A stretch of DNA of 18,077 bases from an uncultured Steroidobacter sp. (GTDB lineage: Bacteria > Pseudomonadota > Gammaproteobacteria > Steroidobacterales > Steroidobacteraceae), in contig CAMLEO010000129.1 in the NCBI GenBank assembly GCA_946478975.1, positions 1 to 18,077 on the forward strand, given 5' to 3'. Shown piece by piece: positions 7,514 to 15,524 of the stretch (position 1 is the first letter of the stretch; the number at the start of each line of letters is the position of its first letter). The notes beneath the pieces were generated by a model. The model saw nothing but the letters and a program-made list of their open reading frames with translations, searched no databases and was not told the DNA's origin. Position numbers and translations under genes: made by a program.

Positions 7514-8929
7514 TCATTCTCCGCCGGCGATTCCACCGCCCAGAACTCGATATAACGTCACTACGTTGTCGCTCGCGGTGAGGCGGGTGGAGACCAAAGA
7601 TTTCTCGGCGTTGTACAACGAGCGCTGCGCATCGAGCGTATTGAGGAACGACTCCACACCCTTGCTATAGCGCGCTTCCGCCAGTTGGTAACTGTCCGCC
7701 GCAGCGTCGACCAGGGCTCGCTGTGCGTCCAGTTGTTCCTGGATCGTACCGCGGACGGCGAGGGCGTCGGCCACTTCACGAAACGCGGTCTGAATCGCCA
7801 GTTCGTACTGCGAAACATACAAATCCCGCTGCGCATTCGCATAAGCCAGGTTGGCGACGTTCGCACCGCCGTTGAAGATGGGCAGCGCAAGGCCGGCGCC
7901 AACTGACCACACCGAAGCGCCGTTATTGAACAGGTCCGACAGCTCCGTGCTCGCGAGGCCGGTGCTCGCCGTCAACGACAGCTTGGGAAAGAACGCCGCA
8001 CGCGCCGCGCCGATGTTGGCATTCGCCGATTTCAGTTGATGCTCGGCCTGCACTACGTCCGGCCGTTGCAACAGCACGGACGACGACAGGCCGGCAGGAA
8101 CATCCGCCAGCCACTCTTGTTCGCCCGGCAACTCCGCCGGCAACAGCGAATCCGCAATCGAACCGCCGGCGAGCAACTCCAGAGCATTGCGATCTTGCGC
8201 GATCAGCGCGCGAGTGCTGGCCAGGTCCGAACGGGCCTGCTGATAAATCGTCTCGGCCTGCCGAACATCCAATCGCGACGACACGCCCGCTTCGAGCCGC
8301 TTGCGAGTGATCTCCATCGTTCGCTGCGCGCTATCCAGCGTCCGCTGCGACAATGCGAGCCGGGTGTTATCGGCAGCCAATGTGAGATACGCGCTGGCCG
8401 TCTCAGCAATCAAACTGATGCGCGTCGCACGACCGGCAGCTTCGGTCGCGAGATACGACTCCAATGCCGCCCGCGACAGGCTGCGCACCCGGCCGAACAA
8501 ATCGATCTCGAACGCGCTCATGCCGAGGCTCGCGGTGTAGACCTCCGATTCGATCGGAGTGTTGGTGCCGCTGAACGTGCTCACGTTCTTGGAGCGCGTG
8601 GCGTTGATGTCGCCATTCACCTGCGGCACCAGCTCGGCACGTTGAATTCGATACTGCGCACGGGCCGACTGGATGTTTGCCAGCGTGCTGCGCAAGTCGC
8701 GATTGTTGTTCAATGCCTGGTCGATGATCTGGCGCAGCTTGTCGTCCTTGATGAAGTCGCGCCAGGGAATATCGGCAGCGGTGTGCTCACTCGCTTGAGC
8801 AGGCCCATACGCTGCGCCGCTCGGCCACGCATCCGGCACAGGAGCGTCGGGCCGATGGTAGCGAGGCGCCAGCGTGCACGCCGTCATCGCAAATGACATT
8901 GCGAGTGCCAGAGCTGCGTTGTTACGCAT
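7514..8929 (-). CDS. RND efflux outer-membrane channel lipoprotein, OprM/NodT family
   Basis: I place the start at the ATG at 8929, giving 471 residues, not at the upstream in-frame ATG at 8965. The shorter form begins MRNNAALALAMSFAMTAC, a lipoprotein signal with acylated Cys18, followed by TLAPRYHRPDAPVPDAW, the standard opening of OprM/NodT proteins. It also has AGGAG just upstream. Two outer-membrane efflux repeats follow, with long helices such as NNRDLRSTLANIQSARAQYR in the first half and the matching AFREVADALAVRGTIQEQLD near the end. Three copies form the trans-periplasmic tunnel that receives substrate from the RND pump. The start overlaps the stop of the pump gene by 8 bp, indicating translational coupling. 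Confidence 0.92.
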   Translation of the reverse strand: MRNNAALALAMSFAMTACTLAPRYHRPDAPVPDAWPSGAAYGPAQASEHTAADIPWRDFIKDDKLRQIIDQALNNNRDLRSTLANIQSARAQYRIQRAELVPQVNGDINATRSKNVSTFSGTNTPIESEVYTASLGMSAFEIDLFGRVRSLSRAALESYLATEAAGRATRISLIAETASAYLTLAADNTRLALSQRTLDSAQRTMEITRKRLEAGVSSRLDVRQAETIYQQARSDLASTRALIAQDRNALELLAGGSIADSLLPAELPGEQEWLADVPAGLSSSVLLQRPDVVQAEHQLKSANANIGAARAAFFPKLSLTASTGLASTELSDLFNNGASVWSVGAGLALPIFNGGANVANLAYANAQRDLYVSQYELAIQTAFREVADALAVRGTIQEQLDAQRALVDAAADSYQLAEARYSKGVESFLNTLDAQRSLYNAEKSLVSTRLTASDNVVTLYRVLGGGIAGGE

Positions 8930-11900
8930 TCTCGACTCCTTCGCTTCCAGCAGTGAGCTGCTCATCGGCAGTGTCGGGACGATCTTTGAACAACTTTCTC
9001 ACCAGGACGAAGAACAGCGGCACCAGGAAGATCGCGAGCGCAGTTGCAGTCAAGGTGCCGCCGACCACGCCAGTGCCGATGGAAATGCGGCTGTTCGCGC
9101 CCGCACCGGTGGACAACGCGAGCGGCGTCACGCCGGCGACGAATGCCAGCGAGGTCATGAGGATGGGTCGCAAACGCAGGCGAGCCGCTTCGACAGCAGC
9201 ATCCAACGCAGTCGCGCCGCGCAGGTACGCCGCTTCGGCGAACTCCACGATCAGGATCGCGTTCTTCGCGGACAGACCGATCGTCGTGAGCAGCGCGACC
9301 TGGAAATAAACATCGTTCTCCAACCCACGCAACGTGGCGCCCAGCACCGCACCGATGACGCCCAGCGGAATCACCAGGATCACCGACAGCGGCACGGACC
9401 AGCTTTCATACAACGCCGCGAGACACAGGAACACGACCAGAATCGAAATCGTGTACAGCGTCGTCGTCTGGCCGCCGGCGAGGCGCTCCTGGTACGACAA
9501 GCCGCTCCAGTCGTAACCTGAGCCCGGCGGCAGCTTGCTCGCGAGCTCTTCCATCTTGTCCATCGCGGTGCCGGAGCTTTGGCCCGGCGCGGCCGAGCCT
9601 TGAATGGTGTAAGAGGCGAGGCCGTTGTAACGAGACAGATTCTCCGGGCCGTACGTCCAGCGCGTGGTCGCGAAGGCGGAGAACGGCGTCATCGTGCCGC
9701 TTTCGCTGCGCACGTACCATTGCGACAGATCGTCCGGCGAGGAACGAAACGGCGCGTCGGCTTGCATATAAACGCGCTTCACGCGTGCGCGGTCGATGAA
9801 GTCATTTACATACACGCCGGCCCATGCGGCGCTGAGCGAAGTATTGATGTCCGACAGCGACAGTCCGAGCGAGCTGGCTTTCGCCTGATCGATATCGACA
9901 TGCAGCTGTGGCGTGTCCGGCAAGCTGCCGAGACGCACGGCGGCGAGCGTCGGTTCGGTGCGTGCGCTGGCAAGGAGCTGATCGCGCAGCTGGTTCAATG
10001 TCTGGCGGTCGGTGCCGGCGCTCGCCTGCAATTGAAACTCGAAACCGCCGGCCTGGCCGAGGCCGCGAATCGACGGCGGATTCAACGAGAACACCTGCGC
10101 ATCGCGGATGTCGGACAACACCATGGTCGCGCGCTGTGCGATCTGATCGGCGCGATTCTTCAGGCCCTTGCGTTCGTCCCAATGTTTGAGCGCGACGAAG
10201 GCCATGCCGGCGTTCTGGCCGCTGCCCGAGAAATTGAAGCCGGACAACGTGAACATGGTCAGCACGTTGTCTTTTTCGGTTTCCAGGAAGTGATGCTCGA
10301 TGCGCTTCGCGACTTCGAGCGTACGCGTCACGGAAGCGCCTGCGGGCAGCGTGAACTGCACCATCACCTGGCCTTCATCTTCCAGCGGCAGGAAGCCCGT
10401 CGGCAGGCGCAGCAGCAACACGGCCATGCCCAGCACCACGGCGGCGAACACCAGCATGCCTTGCAGCGGACGCTTGAGCACTTTCAACACACCGTGCTCA
10501 TAACGCGTGATGGCGCGTTCGAACGTGCGATTGAACCAGCCGAAGAAGCCGCGATGCTCGGTCTGCTCGTGCGGCTTGAGCAGTTGTGCGCACAGCGCTG
10601 GCGTAAGCACGAGAGCTACGATCACCGACAGAATCATCGAGGACACGATGGTGATCGAGAACTGACGATAGATCACACCGGTGGAGCCGCTGAAGAACGC
10701 CATCGGCAGGAACACTGCCGTCAGCACGGTCGCGATGCCGATCAGCGCGGGCGTGATTTCGGTCATCGATTTCAACGTCGCCTCGCGCGGCGAGAGATTC
10801 TCCTCACGCATGATGCGTTCGACGTTTTCCACCACCACGATGGCGTCGTCGACCAGCAGGCCGATCGACAGCACCATCGCAAACATCGTCAGCGTGTTGA
10901 TGGAATAACCAAACATCTGCAGTACGGCGAACGTGCCGAGCAGCACCACCGGCACGGCGATCGCCGGAATCAACGTGGCGCGCCAGTTCTGCAGGAACAC
11001 GAACATCACGATGACGACCAGCACGATGGCCTCGGCCAGCGTCTTCACCACTTCTTCGATGGAGATCTTGATGAAGGCCGTGCTGTCTCGCGGATAGACG
11101 ACCTGGTAGCCGTGCGGCAACGAATGACTGAGATCGCCGACGACTTTGCGGACCGCTTCGGCGGTGTCCAGCGCGTTGGCGCCGGGAGCGAGCATGACGG
11201 CCAGACCGGATGCAGGATGGCGATTCGCGCGAGGCACGGCATCGTAACTTTCACTGCCGAACTCGACGCGAGCCACGTCGCCCAGGCGCACGGTCGCGCC
11301 GCTGGGATCGTGCTTGACGATGATGGCGCGGAACTGCTCCGGTGTTTGTAACTTCGACTGCGCGGTGACGGTGGCGTTGAGCTGCTGATCGGGCAGCGCC
11401 GGCAGGCCGCCGATCTTGCCCGCGGATACCTGCGTGTTTTGCGATTCGATCGCCGAGCGCACGTCGCTGGGCATCAAGTTATATGAAAGCAGCTTGGTGG
11501 CATCCAGCCAGATGCGCATCGCATATTGCGAGCCGAATATTCGTGTTCCGCCGACGCCCTGCACGCGGGCGATGGGATCCTGGAAATTGCTGACCAGGTA
11601 GTCGGACACGTCGCTGCCGGTCGATTGATCGGTCTCGTCGAAAATCGCCACGACCATCAGGAAGTCCTGTTGTGACTTCGTGACGGTGACGCCTTGCTGT
11701 TGCACGGAGGCGGGCAGGCGGGCGAGCGCTTGCTGAACTTTGTTCTGAACCTGCACCTGGGCGGTGTCGGGGTTCGTGCCCTGCTCAAACGTCACTTGAA
11801 TGCTGGCGCTGCCGGCCGAGCTGCTCGACGAGGAGAAATACAACAACCCGTCCAGGCCGGTGAGCTGTTGTTCCAGCACCTGCGTGACGCTGTTCTCGAC

Positions 11901-12071
11901 CGTCTGTGCGTCGGCGCCGACGTAGTTCGCGTTGATCGAGACTGTGGGCGGCGCTACGTCCGGATACTGCGCGACCGGCAAAGAAACAATCGCCGCCGAG
12001 CCGGCGAGCATAATGACGATCGCGATCACCCACGCAAAGATGGGCCGGCTGACAAAGAAACGAGCCAACAT
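8922..12071 (-). CDS. RND multidrug efflux pump, inner-membrane subunit (AcrB/MexB, HAE1 family)
   Basis: The 1049-residue length is exactly that of the family. It opens MLARFFVSRPIFAWVIAIVI (first membrane helix with the conserved FF..RPIFA) and continues with LPVAQYPDVAPPTV. The proton-relay aspartates are in GLLVDDAIVVVEN (about D408 and D409 in helix 4), and the matching lysine is in LSAKNAILIVEF in helix 10. Two large periplasmic loops, about 40-335 and 560-870, form the porter and docking domains. It exports hydrophobic or amphiphilic compounds from periplasm and inner membrane in exchange for protons, as a trimer with the adaptor and OprM-like channel encoded on either side. The gene starts 3 nt after the adaptor stop and ends inside the channel start. 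Substrate specificity cannot be read directly. Confidence 0.96.
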   Translation of the reverse strand: MLARFFVSRPIFAWVIAIVIMLAGSAAIVSLPVAQYPDVAPPTVSINANYVGADAQTVENSVTQVLEQQLTGLDGLLYFSSSSSSAGSASIQVTFEQGTNPDTAQVQVQNKVQQALARLPASVQQQGVTVTKSQQDFLMVVAIFDETDQSTGSDVSDYLVSNFQDPIARVQGVGGTRIFGSQYAMRIWLDATKLLSYNLMPSDVRSAIESQNTQVSAGKIGGLPALPDQQLNATVTAQSKLQTPEQFRAIIVKHDPSGATVRLGDVARVEFGSESYDAVPRANRHPASGLAVMLAPGANALDTAEAVRKVVGDLSHSLPHGYQVVYPRDSTAFIKISIEEVVKTLAEAIVLVVIVMFVFLQNWRATLIPAIAVPVVLLGTFAVLQMFGYSINTLTMFAMVLSIGLLVDDAIVVVENVERIMREENLSPREATLKSMTEITPALIGIATVLTAVFLPMAFFSGSTGVIYRQFSITIVSSMILSVIVALVLTPALCAQLLKPHEQTEHRGFFGWFNRTFERAITRYEHGVLKVLKRPLQGMLVFAAVVLGMAVLLLRLPTGFLPLEDEGQVMVQFTLPAGASVTRTLEVAKRIEHHFLETEKDNVLTMFTLSGFNFSGSGQNAGMAFVALKHWDERKGLKNRADQIAQRATMVLSDIRDAQVFSLNPPSIRGLGQAGGFEFQLQASAGTDRQTLNQLRDQLLASARTEPTLAAVRLGSLPDTPQLHVDIDQAKASSLGLSLSDINTSLSAAWAGVYVNDFIDRARVKRVYMQADAPFRSSPDDLSQWYVRSESGTMTPFSAFATTRWTYGPENLSRYNGLASYTIQGSAAPGQSSGTAMDKMEELASKLPPGSGYDWSGLSYQERLAGGQTTTLYTISILVVFLCLAALYESWSVPLSVILVIPLGVIGAVLGATLRGLENDVYFQVALLTTIGLSAKNAILIVEFAEAAYLRGATALDAAVEAARLRLRPILMTSLAFVAGVTPLALSTGAGANSRISIGTGVVGGTLTATALAIFLVPLFFVLVRKLFKDRPDTADEQLTAGSEGVENA

Positions 12072-12074
12072 GGT

Positions 12075-13259
12075 TCAGCGCCCCGTGGTCGGCGCCGCTT
12101 CCGCAGCCGCCGTTCTGCCGCCTTTGCTGACGTCCACGGGATTCACCATGTCGCCAGGCCGCACTTTGTTCGTTCCTTCGACGATGAGCCGGTCGCCTTG
12201 TTCGAGACCGTCGCTGATCAGCCAGTTGTCACCGATCGCGCGCTCCGCAACCAACGTGCGTTGTTCGACTTTGTTGTCGGCGGTGAGCACGAGCGCCGTG
12301 GCATTGCCTTTGGGATCGCGCGTCACGCCTTGCTGAGGCGCGAGGATCGCCGATTTGTTGACTGCTGCGTCGAGCACGGCGCGAACATACATTCCGGGCA
12401 GCAGCATGCCGTCCGGGTTCGGGAATTCGGCGCGCAAGGTCACCGAGCCAGTCGATTCATCGACGGCCACTTCCTGAAACTTCATCGAGCCGGCATGTGA
12501 GTACTGCGAGCCGTCTTCGAGCTTCAGGCGCACCTGCGTGCTGCCGCTCTGGAGCGCACCGGCGCTCACCATCCGACGCAGTTTCAACAGGTCGGTGCTG
12601 GATTGAGTCATGTCCACATAGATGGGATCGAGCGCGCGAATCGTCGCCAGCGCCGTGTCTTGATTCGCTGTGACCAACGCGCCGGGAGTGACCGTGGATT
12701 TACCGATGCGGCCGCTGATCGGGGCGCGCACCTTGGTGTAATCGAGATTGATCTGCGCACTCGCGAGCGTGGCTTGTGCCTGCGCGACGGACGCAACCGC
12801 CTGTTGATGAGCCATGCGTGCGTCGTCGGCTTCCTGCTGCGAAACGCCTTCGATGGCGAGCAGTTCGCTGTAGCGCTGATCTTTCAAGCGCGTCGATTCC
12901 ACCGCAGCTTTGGCATTGGCGAGTGCAGCTTTCGCTTCCTCGACCGTCGCTTGATAAACCGCCGGATCGATTTCATACAACACCTGGCCAGCTTTGACTT
13001 TCGAGCCTTCGTCGAACAGTCGTTTCTTGATGATGCCGGACACCTGCGGCCGCACGTCGGAGACCAGGTAGGGCGTCGTGCGTCCCGCCAGCTCCGACTG
13101 CAACACTACCGACTGCGGTTGCAAGGTGACGAACCCGACTTCGGGCGCCGGCCGCTGCGGCCCGCCCGCTTGTTTGCCGGAGCAGGCGGCGAGAGCAAGG
13201 GCGGTCGCAAGCAAGGCGGCGCATGAGATCGAGAGTCGGGAACGGGGACTTAACATCAT
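12075..13259 (-). CDS. RND efflux periplasmic adaptor lipoprotein (AcrA/MexA family)
   Basis: I choose the ATG at 13259 (394 residues). The open frame extends 42 codons further upstream, but that part runs through the operator region and would spoil the signal peptide. The chosen start gives a basic N region and a hydrophobic core ending LALAAC, a lipobox with acylated Cys26. The order is then the usual one: lipoyl half with LAGRTTPYLVSDVRPQVSGII, a helical hairpin rich in Ala/Gln (about 90-155), the second lipoyl half with YTKVRAPISGRIGKS, and beta-barrel and membrane-proximal domains to the C terminus. The protein bridges pump and channel in the periplasm. No Shine-Dalgarno sequence is visible, and a second ATG follows immediately at 13256. 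It is the promoter-proximal gene of the operon. Confidence 0.92.
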   Translation of the reverse strand: MMLSPRSRLSISCAALLATALALAACSGKQAGGPQRPAPEVGFVTLQPQSVVLQSELAGRTTPYLVSDVRPQVSGIIKKRLFDEGSKVKAGQVLYEIDPAVYQATVEEAKAALANAKAAVESTRLKDQRYSELLAIEGVSQQEADDARMAHQQAVASVAQAQATLASAQINLDYTKVRAPISGRIGKSTVTPGALVTANQDTALATIRALDPIYVDMTQSSTDLLKLRRMVSAGALQSGSTQVRLKLEDGSQYSHAGSMKFQEVAVDESTGSVTLRAEFPNPDGMLLPGMYVRAVLDAAVNKSAILAPQQGVTRDPKGNATALVLTADNKVEQRTLVAERAIGDNWLISDGLEQGDRLIVEGTNKVRPGDMVNPVDVSKGGRTAAAEAAPTTGR

Positions 13260-13328
13260 GGAAAAAGATCGCTGACTGAATTCGGGACTGGACAGGGCGC
13301 TCGGCCTTGACCTACGCTGCGACGGAAA

Positions 13329-13352
13329 TTGAGTGTGAACGCTCATTCTCAA
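13329..13352. promoter_or_regulatory. Palindromic operator between the efflux operon and tetR
   Basis: A 24-bp imperfect dyad with 9 of 12 positions symmetric: outer arms TTGAG and CTCAA, inner arms TGA and TCA around the centre at 13340/13341 (read on the minus strand TTGAG..TGAGCGTTCA..CTCAA). Size, symmetry and position between divergent tetR and pump genes match the operators of AcrR/MexR-like TetR repressors. On the plus strand, its left end TTGAGT is also a plausible -35 box with ATATTA at 13352-13357 as -10 (17-bp spacer). Binding would therefore block tetR transcription and probably the pump promoter. Confidence 0.65.
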
Positions 13353-13390
13353 TATTAGCCGAGTGGCCACGCGGGCCCTAGTCAAACTTT

Positions 13391-14023
13391 GTGAAAAATC
13401 CGTCAGTCAAGGAAAAAAAACGCCCGGTCAAGGAGTTACGAGATCAACTCCGGCGCGGCCAAATTGTTTCGGCAGCACAGAACTGCGTGGTCCGTCACGG
13501 GTTCCACGCCGCGAGCATGGGGCAGATCGCGACGGAGGCGCAAATGAGCGTGGGCCAGATCTATCGCTACTTCCCGAGCAAGGAAGCGATTGTGCACGCA
13601 ATCGTCGAACGCATCGTCGCCAAGCGGTTGCAATGGATGCTGAATCGCGACAAGCAGGTGAACTTCGCCGCGGTGCTGGCGCATCGGCACTCGTTCCGGC
13701 CTGGCTATGAAGACGAGCACGGCGATCGGGTGCTGATGCTGGAAATCACCGCCGAAGCCACTCGCAATCCGGCGGTTGCCGGGATGGTGCGCGAAGCGGA
13801 TCGCCGCATTCGCTCGCAGGCCGTGCAACTGGTACGCGTGGACTATCCCGAATTTACTGAACAAGAAGCGGCGGTCCGCGTTGAATTCATGTCGGTGCTC
13901 GCGGAGGGAATGGCCGCTCGCTACCTCACGGACCCGGTGTTCGAGCCGGCGGCGATGGAACAAATCTATTGGGATGCGTTGAAAAAGCTGTTTCCCCGCA
14001 TGACCACGTCGAGACTGGGCTGA
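13391..14023 (+). CDS. TetR/AcrR-family transcriptional regulator of the efflux operon
   Basis: The 210-residue protein has a TetR N-terminal DNA-binding domain at about 22-68: RGQIVSAAQNCVVRHGFHAA, then the helix-turn-helix SMGQIATEAQMSVGQIYRYF, and PSKEAIVHAIVERI. The C-terminal 130 residues are helical, without a conserved signature, and form the ligand-binding and dimer part. It is divergent from the adaptor gene with a palindromic operator in the gap, the standard arrangement for a repressor that senses the pump's substrates and also controls itself. The start is a GTG at 13391 with no good Shine-Dalgarno sequence. No ATG lies upstream in frame before the DNA-binding domain, and the first internal ATG comes too late, so the GTG is the best choice. 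The effector is unknown. Confidence 0.9.
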   Translation: MKNPSVKEKKRPVKELRDQLRRGQIVSAAQNCVVRHGFHAASMGQIATEAQMSVGQIYRYFPSKEAIVHAIVERIVAKRLQWMLNRDKQVNFAAVLAHRHSFRPGYEDEHGDRVLMLEITAEATRNPAVAGMVREADRRIRSQAVQLVRVDYPEFTEQEAAVRVEFMSVLAEGMAARYLTDPVFEPAAMEQIYWDALKKLFPRMTTSRLG

Positions 14024-14106
14024 TTATCGAGACCGGGTTGATTTGATCTACAATCGCGCGCCACATAACAACTTAACTGCCGGGCGCACGATCCGGCCGG
14101 GAGAGC

Positions 14107-14733
14107 GTGAAGGAAATGATCTCGGCTCAAGAAGCACTGGAACGACTGCGGGATGGCAACCGGCGCTTTGTCGCCAGCATCAGCAGCAACGAAATGCACC
14201 TGCATCTCGCCAAGGGCGTGGAGCTCACCCAGCAGCAGGAGCCTCTTGCGATCATCCTCGGCTGCTCGGATGCGCGGGTGCCGGCGGAGATCGTGTTCGA
14301 TCAGGGCCTCGGCGATCTGTTCGTGATTCGCGTTGCCGGCAATGTCGTGGCGCCGTCGCAGGTCGGCAGCGTCGAGTTCGCGGCGTCTCGTTTCGGCACG
14401 CGCCTGGTCGTCGTGCTTGGCCATTCGCGATGTGGCGCGGTGCTCGCGACCATAGAAGAGTTGCAACGTCCGGCCGAGAATCAATCGCTCAACCTGCGTT
14501 CCATCGTCGATCGCGTGCGCCCCTCGGTGGAAGGCCTGCTGCGCACCGAGCTGAAGCACGATCTGCCGGCGCTGGTCGGCAATGCAGTTCGTTCCAACGT
14601 GCGTGCGTCCGTCGATCACTTGCGCCATGGCTCGGCGTTGCTGGAACAATTGATCCGGCACGAAGGCCTGATGGTCGTCGGCGCGGAATATTCGCTGGAG
14701 ACCGGCATCGTCGAGTTCTTCGACGGCGTCTGA
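14107..14733 (+). CDS. Beta-class carbonic anhydrase
   Basis: The 208-residue protein shows the zinc site of beta-carbonic anhydrases: GCSDAR (Cys53, Asp55, Arg57) and GHSRCGA (His106, Cys109). Between them comes LGDLFVIRVAGNV. It begins with AQEALERLRDGNRRFV, the usual N-terminal helix. It interconverts CO2 and bicarbonate in the cytosol, supplying bicarbonate to carboxylases or buffering pH. The length is normal. Two starts are possible: the GTG at 14107 (GGGAG at 14099-14103, a short spacer) or the ATG at 14116, whose upstream GAAGGA is too close. I give the longer one. A TACAAT hexamer at 14049-14054 may be the -10 of its promoter, but no good -35 goes with it. The tadA gene follows 5 nt after the stop. 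Confidence 0.92.
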   Translation: MKEMISAQEALERLRDGNRRFVASISSNEMHLHLAKGVELTQQQEPLAIILGCSDARVPAEIVFDQGLGDLFVIRVAGNVVAPSQVGSVEFAASRFGTRLVVVLGHSRCGAVLATIEELQRPAENQSLNLRSIVDRVRPSVEGLLRTELKHDLPALVGNAVRSNVRASVDHLRHGSALLEQLIRHEGLMVVGAEYSLETGIVEFFDGV

Positions 14734-14738
14734 TCCTC

Positions 14739-15194
14739 GTGGACGAAGCGGATCTCGCGTTCATGTCGCGCGCCATGGAGCTGGCGCGCGAAGCGGAGCG
14801 GGCGGGCGAAGTGCCCGTCGGCGCTGTCATTGTGAAAGACGGCGTGATCGTCGGCGAAGGCTGGAATCGGCCCATCAGCACCAGCGATCCCACCGCGCAT
14901 GCTGAAATCATCGCCCTGCGTGCGGCCGCGCAGAATCTTTCGACCTACCGCCTGCTCGATACAACTTTGTATGTAACGCTCGAACCGTGTGCGATGTGCG
15001 CGGGCGCGATGGTGCATGCACGCGTCAAACGTTTGGTGTTCGCCGCCACCGATCCGCGCGCCGGCGCATCCGGCTCTATTTTTAACATCACGCAGAATTC
15101 AGCTCTCAATCATCGTCTGGAATGCGAAGGCGGCGTGCTGGCCGCGGAGTGCGCGGCGATGCTTAGGGCATTCTTTGTCGCGCGACGCGGGTAA
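14739..15194 (+). CDS. tadA: tRNA-specific adenosine deaminase TadA
   Basis: The protein deaminates A34 to inosine in tRNA-Arg(ACG), which is needed to read CGC/CGA codons. The zinc deaminase signature is complete: TAHAE (His54 ligand, Glu56 proton shuttle) and PCAMCAGAM (Cys84, Cys87). GEVPVGAVIV, GEGWNRPI and STYRLLDTTLYVTLEP follow E. coli TadA almost residue for residue. I choose the GTG at 14739 (151 residues) because the part before the ATG at 14763 aligns with the start of TadA helix 1; starting at the ATG would give 143 residues and clip it. Neither start has a strong ribosome binding site. Only 5 nt separate it from the carbonic anhydrase stop, so translation is probably coupled. The frame is open further upstream through the carbonic anhydrase gene, which is a GC-rich artefact. 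Confidence 0.95.
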   Translation: MDEADLAFMSRAMELAREAERAGEVPVGAVIVKDGVIVGEGWNRPISTSDPTAHAEIIALRAAAQNLSTYRLLDTTLYVTLEPCAMCAGAMVHARVKRLVFAATDPRAGASGSIFNITQNSALNHRLECEGGVLAAECAAMLRAFFVARRG

Positions 15195-15290
15195 AGCTTA
15201 GTCAATCGCTCGCAGTTTCAGGTCTGAAGCTTTGCGCCGCACCTGCCGCTGTTCTCACTACGCCTTTTGCGTATCAGGTGGGAGCAGTCG

Positions 15291-15509
15291 ATGGTCGATA
15301 ACAGTCGCAGGTTCGGTCTGGGTCTTTGCGCCGTGACGCTCGTCACGCTGCTGAGTGCATGCAGCGGCGGTTCGGGCGGCAGCTCCGATACTTCCCCGCC
15401 AGTTTCGGGTACTCCCACGCCGCCGCCGCCGAGCGGCAACACCCCGACGGTGTCCGGAATCGCAACGCCCAGCAGCGTGTCGGTCGTCACCGCCACGAAC
15501 GCGAACTGA
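15291..15509 (+). CDS. Small proline/threonine-rich lipoprotein, unknown function
   Basis: I do not recognise this 72-residue protein. The ATG at 15291 is preceded by GGGAG at 15280-15284 with good spacing. An in-frame ATG at 15267 has no site and would lengthen the N region needlessly. Residues 1-23 are a lipoprotein signal (RRFGLGL, hydrophobic core, lipobox LLSAC). The mature part is a glycine/serine linker, then a disordered segment rich in Pro and Thr (GTPTPPPPSGNTPTVSG), then a beta-prone Val/Ser/Thr tail ending VVTATNAN. A destination at the inner or outer membrane is likely. The next gene starts 15 nt later with its own ribosome binding site, so the two are almost certainly one transcript. 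It resembles the first part of a longer lipoprotein, but no continuation appears in the other frames before the next start. A 5-bp hairpin (15259-15273) lies just before the ribosome binding site. Confidence 0.7.
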   Translation: MVDNSRRFGLGLCAVTLVTLLSACSGGSGGSSDTSPPVSGTPTPPPPSGNTPTVSGIATPSSVSVVTATNAN

Positions 15510-15524
15510 TCGGGGAGCAAACTC

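Noticed and set aside
9579..11351. 590-codon open frame on the plus strand
   Set aside because: It lies wholly antisense to the RND pump gene, is rich in His/Arg/Gln/Glu as GC-rich shadow frames are, and has no domain.
13260..13385. N-terminal extension of the adaptor protein from 13385 or 13346
   Set aside because: It would run through the operator and place about 30-42 polar residues ahead of a normal lipoprotein signal.
14043..14738. Upstream extension of the tadA frame through the carbonic anhydrase gene
   Set aside because: Arg/Gly/Ala-rich out-of-frame translation of the carbonic anhydrase gene; TadA homology starts only after 14739.
15193..15233. AAAGCTT/AAGCTTT inverted repeat after tadA as a terminator
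   Set aside because: The arms are short and 27 bp apart, with no T tract, so it is not a convincing terminator.
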